A stretch of DNA of 64,000 nt from Nocardia sp. NBC_00565 (GCF_036345915.1 NZ_CP107785.1:5208001-5272000), one strand, 5' to 3'; shown: positions 28,386 through 37,778, counted from the first letter of the stretch. The notes: a model not told the origin generated them from the letters alone. Numbers and translations: made by a program.

Positions 28386-31340
28386 CTACGCACCTGTGGC
28401 ATCAATTATCGGGGTATCAGTCGACGAATCGATCGTGGTGAACCGGACGACACGCTCTTCGCCACGCAGTGCACCCGCCGGAGCGACGAAGGTGAAGGCC
28501 ATCACGACGCGAGCTGCATCGAACGGCCCAACGGCACCTGTCTCTGCTGGTTGACTCGGTTCGATGATTGGGTAGAGCACAACGACCCCGCGCCGATCCC
28601 CAACCAACCGCTCGGTATTCGTTTCGCTGGAATCACCCAACGCCCCGGCAATTCGGTACGCGACTCCACGATGTTTGGGGTCGCTGATCACACCGAACAA
28701 CGGATTGCGACGTCGCTCACGTCCGAACCACGAGAACGTGCGGCCTGCGGTGCCGAGCTCGATCCGATTCCCGCCCCGAAGATGTTGGGGCGCCAGGACG
28801 ACCCAATCGTCAACGAGAGGATTGCCCTCGTTCGTGATCTGGCGGAGGTACTGGAGGTGTGGGGCGAACTGACTTGGAGCTCGCCATTTCAAAGCATCGA
28901 CCAAACTGAGGAACTCGGTTGCATCCAGCCTGCCGGTGAAAGCCGGGTAGGCATGCGTCTTCTTCGGGTCTTCGAAGTTGTAAGCAAGACTGGTGGTTTC
29001 GGCGGAGAGTGCTTCTAATACCGGCATCCACAGGCGCGTGTTGTGGCGCAAGTCCGGCGCCGCCGTCGGGTACGCCGTCGGTTCCACCCACTGTCCTGGG
29101 CTTTGAATCTCGACCAATCGGGAGTTGTACATCTTGTTCGGACTCGTCGGCTTGAGGCCCGGCAGGTGTTGGGCAACCAACGGTGGCACCTGAGCGGGCG
29201 TCACCTGTGGCTCTCCGTCGACCAGCACGGCGTACTGCGCCAGCTCACCGCGGAAGCTCTCCTCGTCTAGGCAGACGGCCTCGAATGCCTTATACAGGTC
29301 GACTCCCTGTTTGCGTGGGCCGACTTCCTCTCGCCCGATGTACAACCGCACCAAATCGCGGTATCCCTTACGGAACCCGAACCAGCGACCCATCTGCATC
29401 AGAGCCGACACATTGGTGGCCCGCCGACGGAAGTACGAGACCGTCAGGCCTTCGATCGTGAATCCACGAGATAGTTTCTGGCCGCCGATGAGGATCTTCC
29501 ATATAGACCGCTTGTCGAAATCCGCTTCGCCGGTTTCCAGGTCCTTATCACCGTTGACCACGATGATCGGCTTATCGTCGCCGCCGATGCGCACCACAGC
29601 CGGACTGACGTATGGCATCAGCTCGTCGTACGAATTCGGAACGGCCTGACCTACGGCGTGCACCTCTGAAACGAGTGCAAGGTCACTGTTGAAGAGCGCA
29701 CGAAGCCGCTGATGTCCGGCTGGGCCGGAATACCCTGAGTCCAACCACAACTTGGTGACTCGGCCGAGTAGTTCGCGGTGAACATCGATCCAGCTGGATT
29801 CGTGGATCAGCATGGTGTGGTGCTGGAAGTAGCGATCGCCGAGGCCCTGAGCCTCACGGTAGAGCTTCATCGCTGCCGTGAGCACGAACATGTCCATCGC
29901 CTGTTGTAGGCAAGTCGCATCATCGTCGTCCTCGACGACTACGTCGCGAATGAAGGCTTTCTCGTTCGAATTCAGGATGGAGCGGTCCGGCTCAGCGACA
30001 TCGGAGTCGAGATCATGGAAATCGCTGGCACCCATATATCCGTAAGGACGCGGGAGCGAGACAATGAAGTCCTTGGGGAAGATGTCGGCGGAGTCGCTCG
30101 GATCGATGAAGACGTTGGCGTATGGAGTCGCGGTGTAGCCGACGTACTGCGCGCGGGGCAACATCTTCAAGAGCTCGGAGATCTTCTGGTTGATCGCGGT
30201 ACGATCAACATTCGGCTTCGATCGAGATGTGTTGACCGAAGCCTCGTCCGATTCGTCGTCGATGATCAACACAGGGATGTCGGACAGCGGAGTCTTGATC
30301 TTGTTGAGGTCTTTGACGAGCTTTGCGAGTACTGCCTTGTTCTTCTTGACCACCATCAACCGGGCAGAGGAACGGTACAGGTTGCGCGCGTCGTATAACG
30401 GCAGGGCCGGTTCCTGCTTCTCGAACTCAAGAGCGACGATGCCTTGGAGCAGGCTCTTGTAGTCGTCGTTCCTGGTCGTCATGCGCACGATATCGAAGCC
30501 ACCCAATACCGAAGGCAGACCACCGAACTCCACGAACTTCCGACGGATCCACTCGGGATCGTCGGCGTAGTCGGATTCGAATTCGCTTGCGCCGCGCAGG
30601 ATATTCTCGCGTCCGACAAGTTCCATATCGAGCCTGCGTTGAGTTTGGCCACGAAGCAGATTGAGGGTGCCACCGAGGACGATGACGAGTCGGTAGCCAG
30701 CGTCGACTGCTTTGGCGATTACACCGGTGAAGTTGGCAGTTTTGCCGGACTGGACGTAGCCGACGACAAGGCCTTTCGATTGGTAGGCATCGACACGGGT
30801 GGGGTCCGTGAGACGTTCGACGACGCTATCGGTAGCGACGTCGAGCGCTGAGATGGACTCGGCGGACCAGCCCTTCTTGGTCAACAGCCCCATGTACGAC
30901 GGCCAATACCAGGGGCGTCCCTGTTGTGATGCGGGGGTGTACCACGGGGCGAACTTGTCGCTGATCACCACCGGCGGAACGGCTTTTGAGACCGGGACCA
31001 GTGCCTCGAGCAATTTGCAGGTTCCTCGTTCGAGATCGAGGAGGCGGTAGATGTCGGCACGGCGCGCGTCGGTGCGGGCGCCCGATGACGACCACACGGG
31101 GTCTTCGGCGAAATCCCACTGCGTCATCTGCTTTCGCCACATGTCCACCAGGCGATCACTAGGCGCGGAGATTAGTAGTGCCTCCCGGAAATCGTCCTCA
31201 TGAGCGTGGACTTCAACCTCGGGCGGCATGTCCTCGGCCTGATAGGCCATCGCCTTGGCCAGCCTTTTCGGCCTGCTGCCGCCCATATCCGCAAGCACCG
31301 CGCCATGCAGTGCGATGCGCAGCGCTCCCCCTTCGGTCAT
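28386..31340 (-). CDS. Z1-domain ATPase (CglI/NgoAVII-type helicase-like subunit)
   Basis: A 984-residue protein. Walker A VVGYVQSGKTANFTGV (~residue 192) and Walker B VLIIDDESDEASVN (~358) mark an SF2-like ATPase. The following Z1 domain includes FPKDFIVSLPRPYGYMGASD and the signature region SRGFTIEGLTVSYFRRRA with MQMGRWFGFRKGYRDL. Z1 domains occur in the ATPase subunits of CglI and NgoAVII restriction enzymes and beside Dcm, Vsr and GHKL genes in defence islands. In CglI this subunit drives translocation and cleavage by a separate B3-PLD nuclease; no such nuclease is present here. The start ATG 31340 overlaps the stop of the GHKL gene (ATGA). Confidence 0.85.
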   Translation of the reverse strand: MTEGGALRIALHGAVLADMGGSRPKRLAKAMAYQAEDMPPEVEVHAHEDDFREALLISAPSDRLVDMWRKQMTQWDFAEDPVWSSSGARTDARRADIYRLLDLERGTCKLLEALVPVSKAVPPVVISDKFAPWYTPASQQGRPWYWPSYMGLLTKKGWSAESISALDVATDSVVERLTDPTRVDAYQSKGLVVGYVQSGKTANFTGVIAKAVDAGYRLVIVLGGTLNLLRGQTQRRLDMELVGRENILRGASEFESDYADDPEWIRRKFVEFGGLPSVLGGFDIVRMTTRNDDYKSLLQGIVALEFEKQEPALPLYDARNLYRSSARLMVVKKNKAVLAKLVKDLNKIKTPLSDIPVLIIDDESDEASVNTSRSKPNVDRTAINQKISELLKMLPRAQYVGYTATPYANVFIDPSDSADIFPKDFIVSLPRPYGYMGASDFHDLDSDVAEPDRSILNSNEKAFIRDVVVEDDDDATCLQQAMDMFVLTAAMKLYREAQGLGDRYFQHHTMLIHESSWIDVHRELLGRVTKLWLDSGYSGPAGHQRLRALFNSDLALVSEVHAVGQAVPNSYDELMPYVSPAVVRIGGDDKPIIVVNGDKDLETGEADFDKRSIWKILIGGQKLSRGFTIEGLTVSYFRRRATNVSALMQMGRWFGFRKGYRDLVRLYIGREEVGPRKQGVDLYKAFEAVCLDEESFRGELAQYAVLVDGEPQVTPAQVPPLVAQHLPGLKPTSPNKMYNSRLVEIQSPGQWVEPTAYPTAAPDLRHNTRLWMPVLEALSAETTSLAYNFEDPKKTHAYPAFTGRLDATEFLSLVDALKWRAPSQFAPHLQYLRQITNEGNPLVDDWVVLAPQHLRGGNRIELGTAGRTFSWFGRERRRNPLFGVISDPKHRGVAYRIAGALGDSSETNTERLVGDRRGVVVLYPIIEPSQPAETGAVGPFDAARVVMAFTFVAPAGALRGEERVVRFTTIDSSTDTPIIDATGA

Positions 31341-32881
31341 CCGGATTCTCCTGACTCGTCGTCGAGCTGGTTAAGCTCGGCTCGGGCGGCCGAGACGAGG
31401 ACGGATTGCCAGAGTTGGAGGTTGTCCTTGACTCGGGGGCCGCTGAATTCCGTTTCGAAGATGTCGTGCACGAGAAAGTACATGAGCGACTTCAGCAGTG
31501 GGGCGTCGTTGAGGGTTCCTCCGCGGCCACCGAGGATGGCGGCGCGGTAGCGTCGGTTGAGTGCGATGGTTCGGGTGTCGCGGTCTATGTCGAAGAAGAC
31601 GTCACCTGCTAGTTTGCGCCACTGGGCGGCGATTGGCTGTTCACCGGGCAGGATCGGCAGCTCTTCTTCGATGGATTCCTTGACCGCCGGGGCGAATCCG
31701 GTGCCCGGTGGGATCACCGGCTTACGTTGGGTGCCTGATCGTTTCCGCGCCTCTCGGTACGTCAGCTGGGCATCTGCGATGTATTCGGTGAAAGCGCGAC
31801 CGCTCGCGTCTTGTGCGCGTTCTACCGCAGACGCGAATTCCGGTGTGGCCTCGACACCTTCTTTCTTCACGCTCAGTCGCAAGACGTCACCCGCGTCTGC
31901 GGGCAGGTCGACGTCGACCCTGGCCAGCGACAGATATGGCTCAGGCTGGCGGACGTTGTTCCAGCCGCCCGCCTGAACGATGCGACCGTTGCGATAGAAG
32001 TAGAAGCCCTGGCGCTCCAGCACCGACCCAACGGACTTGTATTCGTCCAGTGAGGATTTCGGCGGCCAGATGTGGGCGGTCAGTTCAACCCTGCCGATCG
32101 ACGGGACCTCGGCCACGAAGGTGCGGGGATAGTCCCGGTGACCAGTGACCGGGTAGCCGAACGGATTGAGCGGTACGACACCGAAGTTCATGTATACATC
32201 GCGGGAGCGGATGTCCTCGACAGCAATGGTGATGTTGAAGTCGTCACGCAGGAGGAAGCGGTGCAACTGCAAGCCGAGGTGCAGGCCGAGCTTGTTGATG
32301 GTGCGATGCAGGTAGCGATCGGTTTGTCCACCACCGCCGTGCTGAGGGAAGTTCTTGACGCCATCCCAGCGAATCACCGTGCCCTGCCAGATGATCGGAC
32401 AGTCTTGGTAGCGGTCGATCAGCGTCTGGGCGTACCGCGGTTCGACGATGTCGCATTGAAAGCCGGTGACGGCTCGTTCCATTACCCAACGTCGGCCTGC
32501 GGGCCTGGTTTTGCGGGTTCTGCTGGTTACGGTTACTGCGGCCGCGTGGCTGAGCGACGCCGATTTCAGGCCGGTGCCGAACATGCCGAGGGCAGTAGGC
32601 GAGTAGTGATGTCGACCGCCGACCGTCATCGCGACGTCGAGCTCCTCGTCGGTCATGCCACGTCCGTCATCGATTACCAACAAGCTGACGAGGGCGTCGC
32701 CGTCGCGTAGGAAATGGATGACCACATCCTTGGCGCCTGCGTCGATGGAGTTGTCCACGAGGTCGGCGATGGCGGCTTCGAATCCGTATCCCTGGCTGCT
32801 CAGGGCCTCCATATATCTGGCGTCGGGTGGCAGGAACTTGCTGCCCGTCGTCGGGACGTCGAACTGCCACTCTTCTGCCAT
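31337..32881 (-). CDS. GHKL/MutL-like ATPase of the Z1-Dcm module
   Basis: A 514-residue protein from ATG 32881 (GGGGTGG just upstream; GTG 32887 is the alternative). The GHKL fold is clear: N-box FEAAIADLVDNSIDAGAK (about residues 32-49), G1 box VIDDGRGMTDEE, and G2 box LGMFGTGLKSASLSHAAA. The C-terminal part (to FGISG-like strands and WRKLAGDVFFDIDRDTR) is conserved among ATPases adjacent to Z1 proteins. It is first in the minus-strand arm and coupled to the Z1 gene by ATGA. It probably acts as an ATP-dependent clamp or sensor with the Z1 ATPase. Its promoter must lie in the 70-bp gap or inside the upstream oxidoreductase relic. Confidence 0.85.
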   Translation of the reverse strand: MAEEWQFDVPTTGSKFLPPDARYMEALSSQGYGFEAAIADLVDNSIDAGAKDVVIHFLRDGDALVSLLVIDDGRGMTDEELDVAMTVGGRHHYSPTALGMFGTGLKSASLSHAAAVTVTSRTRKTRPAGRRWVMERAVTGFQCDIVEPRYAQTLIDRYQDCPIIWQGTVIRWDGVKNFPQHGGGGQTDRYLHRTINKLGLHLGLQLHRFLLRDDFNITIAVEDIRSRDVYMNFGVVPLNPFGYPVTGHRDYPRTFVAEVPSIGRVELTAHIWPPKSSLDEYKSVGSVLERQGFYFYRNGRIVQAGGWNNVRQPEPYLSLARVDVDLPADAGDVLRLSVKKEGVEATPEFASAVERAQDASGRAFTEYIADAQLTYREARKRSGTQRKPVIPPGTGFAPAVKESIEEELPILPGEQPIAAQWRKLAGDVFFDIDRDTRTIALNRRYRAAILGGRGGTLNDAPLLKSLMYFLVHDIFETEFSGPRVKDNLQLWQSVLVSAARAELNQLDDESGESG

Positions 32882-32950
32882 ATCCACCCCACTGCGTCAA
32901 CAAATCCAGCCGAGACCTCTAGCCAGAGATCCGAGGATTGCGGACGGTTG

Positions 32951-33376
32951 TTACACATCGCAGCTCCCGTGATTCGGACTCAGGATACGCTCGAACCTGG
33001 CCGCTGCGGCCGCCGCGCGGCGAAGGCGGACAACTGCGGTGCCGTTCGATAGGGCGCGGCGTAGATCGGTGAGGTTTACACCACCGTCCGGTTCGAGGGC
33101 GGTGCCAGCGAAGCGGCCGTGGGTTGGGTTGTGGGTGAGGATTGTGCGGTAGAGGGCAGCTGCTTGGAGGCCGTCGGCGACTATTTCCGGGACGGCTTGG
33201 ATGTCCTTGCCGCGTAGCCGGATACGGACCGGCGTACCTGGTCGTAGGTTGCGGCGCCAGTTGGCGGCGGTACCGATGAGCATGTGGCCGTTGTGTTCGG
33301 CGTAGCCGACAGGTTTGGCGTATTCGCGGCCGAATTTGCGGCCGATGACCGTGACTATCAGGATCTTATTGCCTGG
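32951..33376 (-). pseudogene. 5'-truncated deazaflavin (F420)-dependent nitroreductase-family relic
   Basis: Immediately after the vWA gene stop, in the same frame, the minus strand reads GNKILIVTVIGRKFGREYA, KPVGYAEHNGHMLIGTAANW and NLRPGTPVRIRLRG, then HNPTHGRFAGTALEPDG. This is the core and C-terminus of the small F420-type nitroreductase/quinone-reductase family. The family's N-terminal ~30 residues are missing, and there is no ATG, GTG or TTG before an internal Met at 33283, which would leave only 110 residues. It is best seen as a gene cut at its 5' end, and it marks the right border of the island. Confidence 0.7.
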
Positions 33377-34789
33377 TCAGGTAGGCAAGAGGCGGGCGAT
33401 TACCTCGGCTAGCTGTTTGACGTTGCGGCATTCGTGCATGGTGATGCGCTCGGCGTAGACATCTGCTGCGGAGTCGCCAGTGGACCAGGAGCGGGAGGGC
33501 TCTGGGTTCAGCCAGTACGCGTGCTTGGCTCGGTCGGACATCGCTTGCAGGGCAGCGAGATTGGGGTCGGTGCGGTTGGTTCGAGCGTCGCCGAGGATCA
33601 ACAACGAGGTTCGCGGGCCGAGGGCGTCGAGGTAGTTGTCTACGAAGCCTTGGAGGGCTTCGCCGTAGTTGCTGCTGCCGAAGCGGGCTACGTTGGAGTT
33701 GCGGACTATTCGGGCGGCCGTGCCGGGGGTGGGCGGTTCGCCGGGGGTGAAGAAGCTTGTTATTTCGTCGCAGGTGTCGATGAAGCCGAAGCTGCGGACC
33801 TTATTGAATTGGTCTTGCAAGGCTTGGACCAGCTGCAATGTGAATTCCGCGAAGCCGGTTACGGAGCCTGAAAGGTCGGCTAGGACAACGAGATCGGGGC
33901 GGCCGTGTTTGCGGGCTCGGAGGACGGGGGCGATCGGGACGCCGCCGGTGGCCATGGAGCGGCGCAGGGTGCGGCGCATGTCGATTTGGCCGCGGACGGA
34001 TTTGCGGCGGCGGGCGGCTAGGCGAGTGGCGAGTTTGCGGGCCAAAGGGTTTACGAGGCGGCGCATTTCGGCTAGGTCTTGTTCGCGGGCGCCGAGGAAG
34101 TCGACTTGGTCGGTGCTGGATTGGACGCCGCGGCGGGCGATGTATTCGGTGCCGCGGAGTTGGGCGGAGCGTAGGCGGGCCTCGGTTTGGACGGCGGTGC
34201 GGAAAGCGTTGAGGCGGCGGTTGGCTTCGATGGTGTGGACGGTGGTGTCGAGGTCGCTGTTGCCGCCCATGCCTGCGACGATTCGGGCGATGAGGTCCTC
34301 TGGCCGTAGGGATTTCATGGTCAGGTAGGAGGACCAGCCTGCGCCGGAGGCGGTGGTGACGGGGGCGGAGGTCTGGCCGGTGCCCGCTCCCCCGTACGCG
34401 CCCAGTTCTGTGAGGGCTTGGCGGGCGAGGTCGGCTGTTGCCGCGCGATCGTCTTGGGCGAGTGCGGAAACCACGCGATCACGGAGTGCGTCAATGGATT
34501 CCGGCGTCGACGAGAGCTGAGGCTGATCCGGGGTCAGGAAGTAGAGGTCGAAGAGTTGGTCGAAGACGGCGCGTTGGCCGTTGCGGCGCAGTAGGCAGGC
34601 GGCCATGCCGGAACGCAAGCGGTTGCGGTCGGCGAGACCGAGGGCGAGCATCGCTTCCGCGGCGTCGATGGTTTCGCTTGGGCCAGCGGCGATTCCGTGG
34701 TCGCGCAGGAGGCCGACGAACTCGACGAGGCGGTCGGTCATCGCGTCGGCGGGAGGCTGCGCAGTGCCGCGTGTGCTACGAGTGGTCAC
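33377..34789 (-). CDS. vWA domain protein (CoxE family)
   Basis: A 470-residue VWA_CoxE-type protein. The N-terminal helical part (residues 18-~260) is followed by the vWA domain, with the metal-site motif LADLSGSVTGFAE (about 308-320), later DTCDEIT, and LLILGDARTNRTDP with the distal Asp. Such proteins pair with MoxR-type AAA ATPases as chaperone-like modules that insert metals or assemble enzymes. The MoxR gene lies 138 bp upstream on the same strand. The start is GTG 34789, with an internal Met at residue 17 as alternative. The substrate is unknown; no cox or mox structural genes are in the window. Confidence 0.88.
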   Translation of the reverse strand: MTTRSTRGTAQPPADAMTDRLVEFVGLLRDHGIAAGPSETIDAAEAMLALGLADRNRLRSGMAACLLRRNGQRAVFDQLFDLYFLTPDQPQLSSTPESIDALRDRVVSALAQDDRAATADLARQALTELGAYGGAGTGQTSAPVTTASGAGWSSYLTMKSLRPEDLIARIVAGMGGNSDLDTTVHTIEANRRLNAFRTAVQTEARLRSAQLRGTEYIARRGVQSSTDQVDFLGAREQDLAEMRRLVNPLARKLATRLAARRRKSVRGQIDMRRTLRRSMATGGVPIAPVLRARKHGRPDLVVLADLSGSVTGFAEFTLQLVQALQDQFNKVRSFGFIDTCDEITSFFTPGEPPTPGTAARIVRNSNVARFGSSNYGEALQGFVDNYLDALGPRTSLLILGDARTNRTDPNLAALQAMSDRAKHAYWLNPEPSRSWSTGDSAADVYAERITMHECRNVKQLAEVIARLLPT

Positions 34790-34927
34790 GACACGACTCC
34801 GCCCGGATCGGTCCGCGCCGCGATGTCATAAAAGGCGACTCGATGTGATCGCTTCGAGCGCCAATTCCTGAGCCGAATCCGCGGGATCCCGCTGAATCAG
34901 GATAGGAATGGATGCCCAGCGTCGCCG

Positions 34928-35812
34928 TCATGACGCTTGGCCTTCACGGGCCTCGGGCAATTCGAGGCGCTCGATCGCGATGCGGTGGTCCGCTTGGTAC
35001 TTGAGCAGGACGCCCAAGGTGGAGCGCACGACCGCGCCAGTGAGGTTGCGGGCACGCAGAGCGACGAGAGTCCTTGCCCAATCGACGGTTTCGGCGATGG
35101 ACGGCGCCTTCCGCAGCGACAGCTCACGCAACGCGCCGACAACGCGAACCACCGGCTCCCCCAACGTCTCGTCCAGCTCCGGCACTTTCAGCCGCACGAT
35201 CGCCCGTTCCAATTCCGCTGTCGGATAGTCGATGTGGAGGTAGAGGCAGCGTCGTTTCAGCGCTTCGGAGAGTTCGCGGTTGGCGTTCGAGGTGACGATG
35301 ACGAAGGGCTTGCGCAGGGCGGTGACGGTGCCGAGTTCCGGGATGCTGATCTGGAAGTCGCCGAGCACCTCGAGCAGTAGGCCCTCGAGCTCTACATCCG
35401 CCTTGTCGAGTTCGTCGATGAGCAGCACCGTCGAATGCGGGTTACGGATTGCGGCCAGCAACGGACGTTGCAGCAGGAACTCTTCGGTGAAGACGTGGTC
35501 GCGGGTGCTGTCCCAGCCTTCGTTATCGGTGGCGGTGATGCGCAGCAGTTGCTTGGCGTGGTTCCACTCGTAGAGGGCGCGGGCCTCGTCGATGCCCTCG
35601 TAGCACTGCAGGCGCACGAGGTCGGAGGTGGTCGCGGTGGCGATCGCCTTGGCCAGCTCGGTCTTGCCGACGCCCGCGGGTCCCTCGATCAGCAGGGGCT
35701 TGCCCAGGTGACCGGCGAGGAAGACCGCGGTGGCGATATCGGTGGAGGGCAGGTATCCGGCGTCGGTGAGCCGCCGCGTCACGTCGTCGACCGAGCCAAA
35801 GAACTTACTCAT
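34928..35812 (-). CDS. MoxR-family AAA+ ATPase
   Basis: A 294-residue AAA ATPase. Walker A is IEGPAGVGKTELAKAI (about residues 43-58), Walker B is VLLIDELDKAD (about 124-134), sensor 1 is FVIVTSNANREL and the arginine-finger region is ALKRRCLYLHIDYPT. It starts at ATG 35812; no clear Shine-Dalgarno sequence is seen. It works with the downstream vWA protein, as in CoxD-CoxE and MoxR-vWA pairs, probably to remodel or activate a client enzyme. Both seem to be chromosomal backbone rather than island genes. Confidence 0.9.
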   Translation of the reverse strand: MSKFFGSVDDVTRRLTDAGYLPSTDIATAVFLAGHLGKPLLIEGPAGVGKTELAKAIATATTSDLVRLQCYEGIDEARALYEWNHAKQLLRITATDNEGWDSTRDHVFTEEFLLQRPLLAAIRNPHSTVLLIDELDKADVELEGLLLEVLGDFQISIPELGTVTALRKPFVIVTSNANRELSEALKRRCLYLHIDYPTAELERAIVRLKVPELDETLGEPVVRVVGALRELSLRKAPSIAETVDWARTLVALRARNLTGAVVRSTLGVLLKYQADHRIAIERLELPEAREGQAS

Positions 35813-36044
35813 CGGTAGCAAGTCTAGAGCGGCGGAATCGCGGCGGTGAGGGCGGCCGATGCGTTAGCGGGCTATACGAACCCTGAGGCCGATATGTCGC
35901 GGGCTAGGGGAATTGTCATTCCAAAGGCTGATTCTTCCCTCGAATCCCGTGCGAGCTCTGGCCTTTCAGGCGAATGCGGCAGAGGGTGAATGGGCAGTGG
36001 GGGATGGCGAACGCGCAGTTCGCCGCAGATAGGAAGGATTGACG

Positions 36045-36347
36045 TTGTTCTCGACAAGCAAGTCCGCTCCCCGCCGGAGGATGGCACGTGTGGCCGTCGC
36101 CGGCGCGATTGTCGCGATCCCCCTGACCGCGCTGGCGGTTCCGGCCTCGGCCGATCCGGTCGGCTCGGGTCCCAGTGTCACCGATGTCCGGCACGACCGC
36201 TGGGACTGCGACCGCCCCGACTTCTTCGACAACTGGAGCCACTCCCCCGGCCGCTGGGACGACTGCGATCGCTGGGACAACCGGTGGGACGATCCGTGGC
36301 GCGTCCCCCGCCATCTGTTCCCGCGTGGAGCCCTCGGCAGCAGCTGA
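36045..36347 (+). CDS. Small secreted Trp/Asp-rich protein
   Basis: A 100-residue protein starting at TTG 36045, seven bases after AGGAAGGA; the TTG at 36039 abuts that site and is less likely. Residues 1-~37 form a Sec signal peptide: Arg-rich start, hydrophobic VAVAGAIVAIPLTALA and cleavage near ASADP. The mature ~60 residues are rich in Trp, Asp, Arg and Pro (RWDCDRPDFFDNW, RWDDCDRWDNRWDD), with two Cys that could pair. No family is recognised. It stands alone, divergent from the MoxR-vWA genes. Confidence 0.65.
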   Translation: MFSTSKSAPRRRMARVAVAGAIVAIPLTALAVPASADPVGSGPSVTDVRHDRWDCDRPDFFDNWSHSPGRWDDCDRWDNRWDDPWRVPRHLFPRGALGSS

Positions 36348-36541
36348 TCGCGCTGCACAACGGCCCGGCACCACACAGGTGCCGGCCGTTGGCTTGCCGG
36401 CCGAAAATTCCCTGAATATGCTCGGCGCACGGTATTTTCGGCCACAAGCACAATAGTTGAGAGTCCGCTCAACCCCGGTAATCAGGCCCACACCGAGCGC
36501 TGACTACAAGCCGCGAACACCGACGGACCCGCCGCGACGAC

Positions 36542-37582
36542 TCACGGCATGGGTGCGCGGAAGTAATTGGGTTCAGCGTCCGCAGGCAAGTCACTGGCCA
36601 TGGTGAACGGCTCCGCCTCGGCGCGCAGTTCGATGAGGTGGCGGGCGTGTGCGTCGAGTGCGCGGTCTTCGTCGGAGACCGGGGTCCACTGGCGAACGGA
36701 GCGCGCCTTGCCGTTGTTCTCGACTGCCACCACGACGGCGTGCCCGTGCGCGGCGAGCGCCGGTTGGTCGGAGTGGGTGTCGGTGGCGGTCACGTGCACG
36801 CTGACGTGCATGCTGCGCGGTCCGGTGTGGATCAGTCGAGCGGTGACCTCGACGATGTGACCGATGACCATCGGCTGGTAGAAGCGGATCCCGCCGAAGT
36901 AGGACGTGATGACCTGCTGGCCGACCCAATCGGCGCCGCAGACGTAGGCCGCCTCATCGATCCAGCCCATAGTGCGACCACCGTGTACTTTGCCGCCCCA
37001 GTTGATATCCGACGGTGCCGACAGGAATCGCAGTGTGGCGCTCGGCGCGGTGCCCTCGGCCGTGTAGTGCTGCGCGGCCATCGCCTCTTCGATACGTTTG
37101 CGCACCGAAATCCGGGCCCGCGCTTGCCGATGCCGCTGCTGCTCGAGAATGGTCGACGGATTCCATTGCGGCACTTCGACGGTTCGCCGGTTGTCATCGA
37201 TCGCGACGAAGATGGTCAGGCACTGTGCCGTCTGGACCGGCTTGCGGCGGGTGGGATCGGACGAATAGACGCTGACGAGGATGTGCATGCTGGTGCGGCC
37301 GGTGTGCACGAGATTCGCGTGCAACTCGACCAATTCACCGACCGCGATCGGCCGGTCGAGGTGGATGTTGCCGACGTAGGCGGTCACGCAGTACCGACCG
37401 CTCCACTGGGCCGCCGCGGCGTAGGCGACCTTGTCGATCCATTCGAGTAGCTTGCCGCCGTCGACCGAACCCGTGATGCCAGCGTCGTCCGGTTTGACGA
37501 GAAAACGGTGGATCGCCTCGGAGCGTCGCCCGGCTGATGCCGGGCTCGGGACGGAGGCTGTGGTGGTGGATGTGATGGTCAC
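36542..37582 (-). CDS. Acyl-CoA thioesterase, double hotdog
   Basis: A 346-residue protein made of two hotdog domains: the first carries SVDGGKLLEWIDKVAYAAAA (about residues 39-58) and the second KVHGGRTMGWIDEAAYVCGA (about 198-217). The repeated GGxxxxWID signature is that of cytosolic acyl-CoA hydrolases (YciA/ACOT-type), which release free fatty acids and CoA. It starts at ATG 37582. It is a single-gene unit on the minus strand; an imperfect palindrome at 37653-37666 in its upstream region may be a regulator site. The neighbouring alkane monooxygenase and lipase make a link with lipid and alkane use plausible. Confidence 0.88.
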   Translation of the reverse strand: MTITSTTTASVPSPASAGRRSEAIHRFLVKPDDAGITGSVDGGKLLEWIDKVAYAAAAQWSGRYCVTAYVGNIHLDRPIAVGELVELHANLVHTGRTSMHILVSVYSSDPTRRKPVQTAQCLTIFVAIDDNRRTVEVPQWNPSTILEQQRHRQARARISVRKRIEEAMAAQHYTAEGTAPSATLRFLSAPSDINWGGKVHGGRTMGWIDEAAYVCGADWVGQQVITSYFGGIRFYQPMVIGHIVEVTARLIHTGPRSMHVSVHVTATDTHSDQPALAAHGHAVVVAVENNGKARSVRQWTPVSDEDRALDAHARHLIELRAEAEPFTMASDLPADAEPNYFRAPMP

Positions 37583-37651
37583 GGCTCACGATCTGTTCGG
37601 CAGACGATGGTTCCGACTCCGTTGTCCCCGAGCACAGTAGGCACCCGCGCC

Positions 37652-37688
37652 GCTACGGGCGAGTAGTCAGACCTGCCGATACCGGCGG
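37652..37688. repeat. Dispersed ~37-bp repeat, copy 1 (with imperfect palindrome)
   Basis: This stretch upstream of the thioesterase gene begins GCTACGGGCGAGTAG and matches 38362-38397 with about five mismatches and one gap. It contains the imperfect palindrome CTACGGGCGAGTAG (37653-37666), which has the look of a TetR-type operator. Whether it is an operator or a short mobile or recombination repeat cannot be decided here. Confidence 0.7.
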
Positions 37689-37778
37689 TGTGAGCGACAT
37701 CGCGCCGCAGATCACGGCGACGAGTAAGGTTCGAGCCGCAGCACCGGACATGATCATTCCGACTCGACAGAGGTTCAG

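Noticed and set aside
36045..36347. Bacteriocin or lasso-type precursor
   Set aside because: The Trp/Asp-rich secreted protein has a Sec signal and no modification or export genes nearby.
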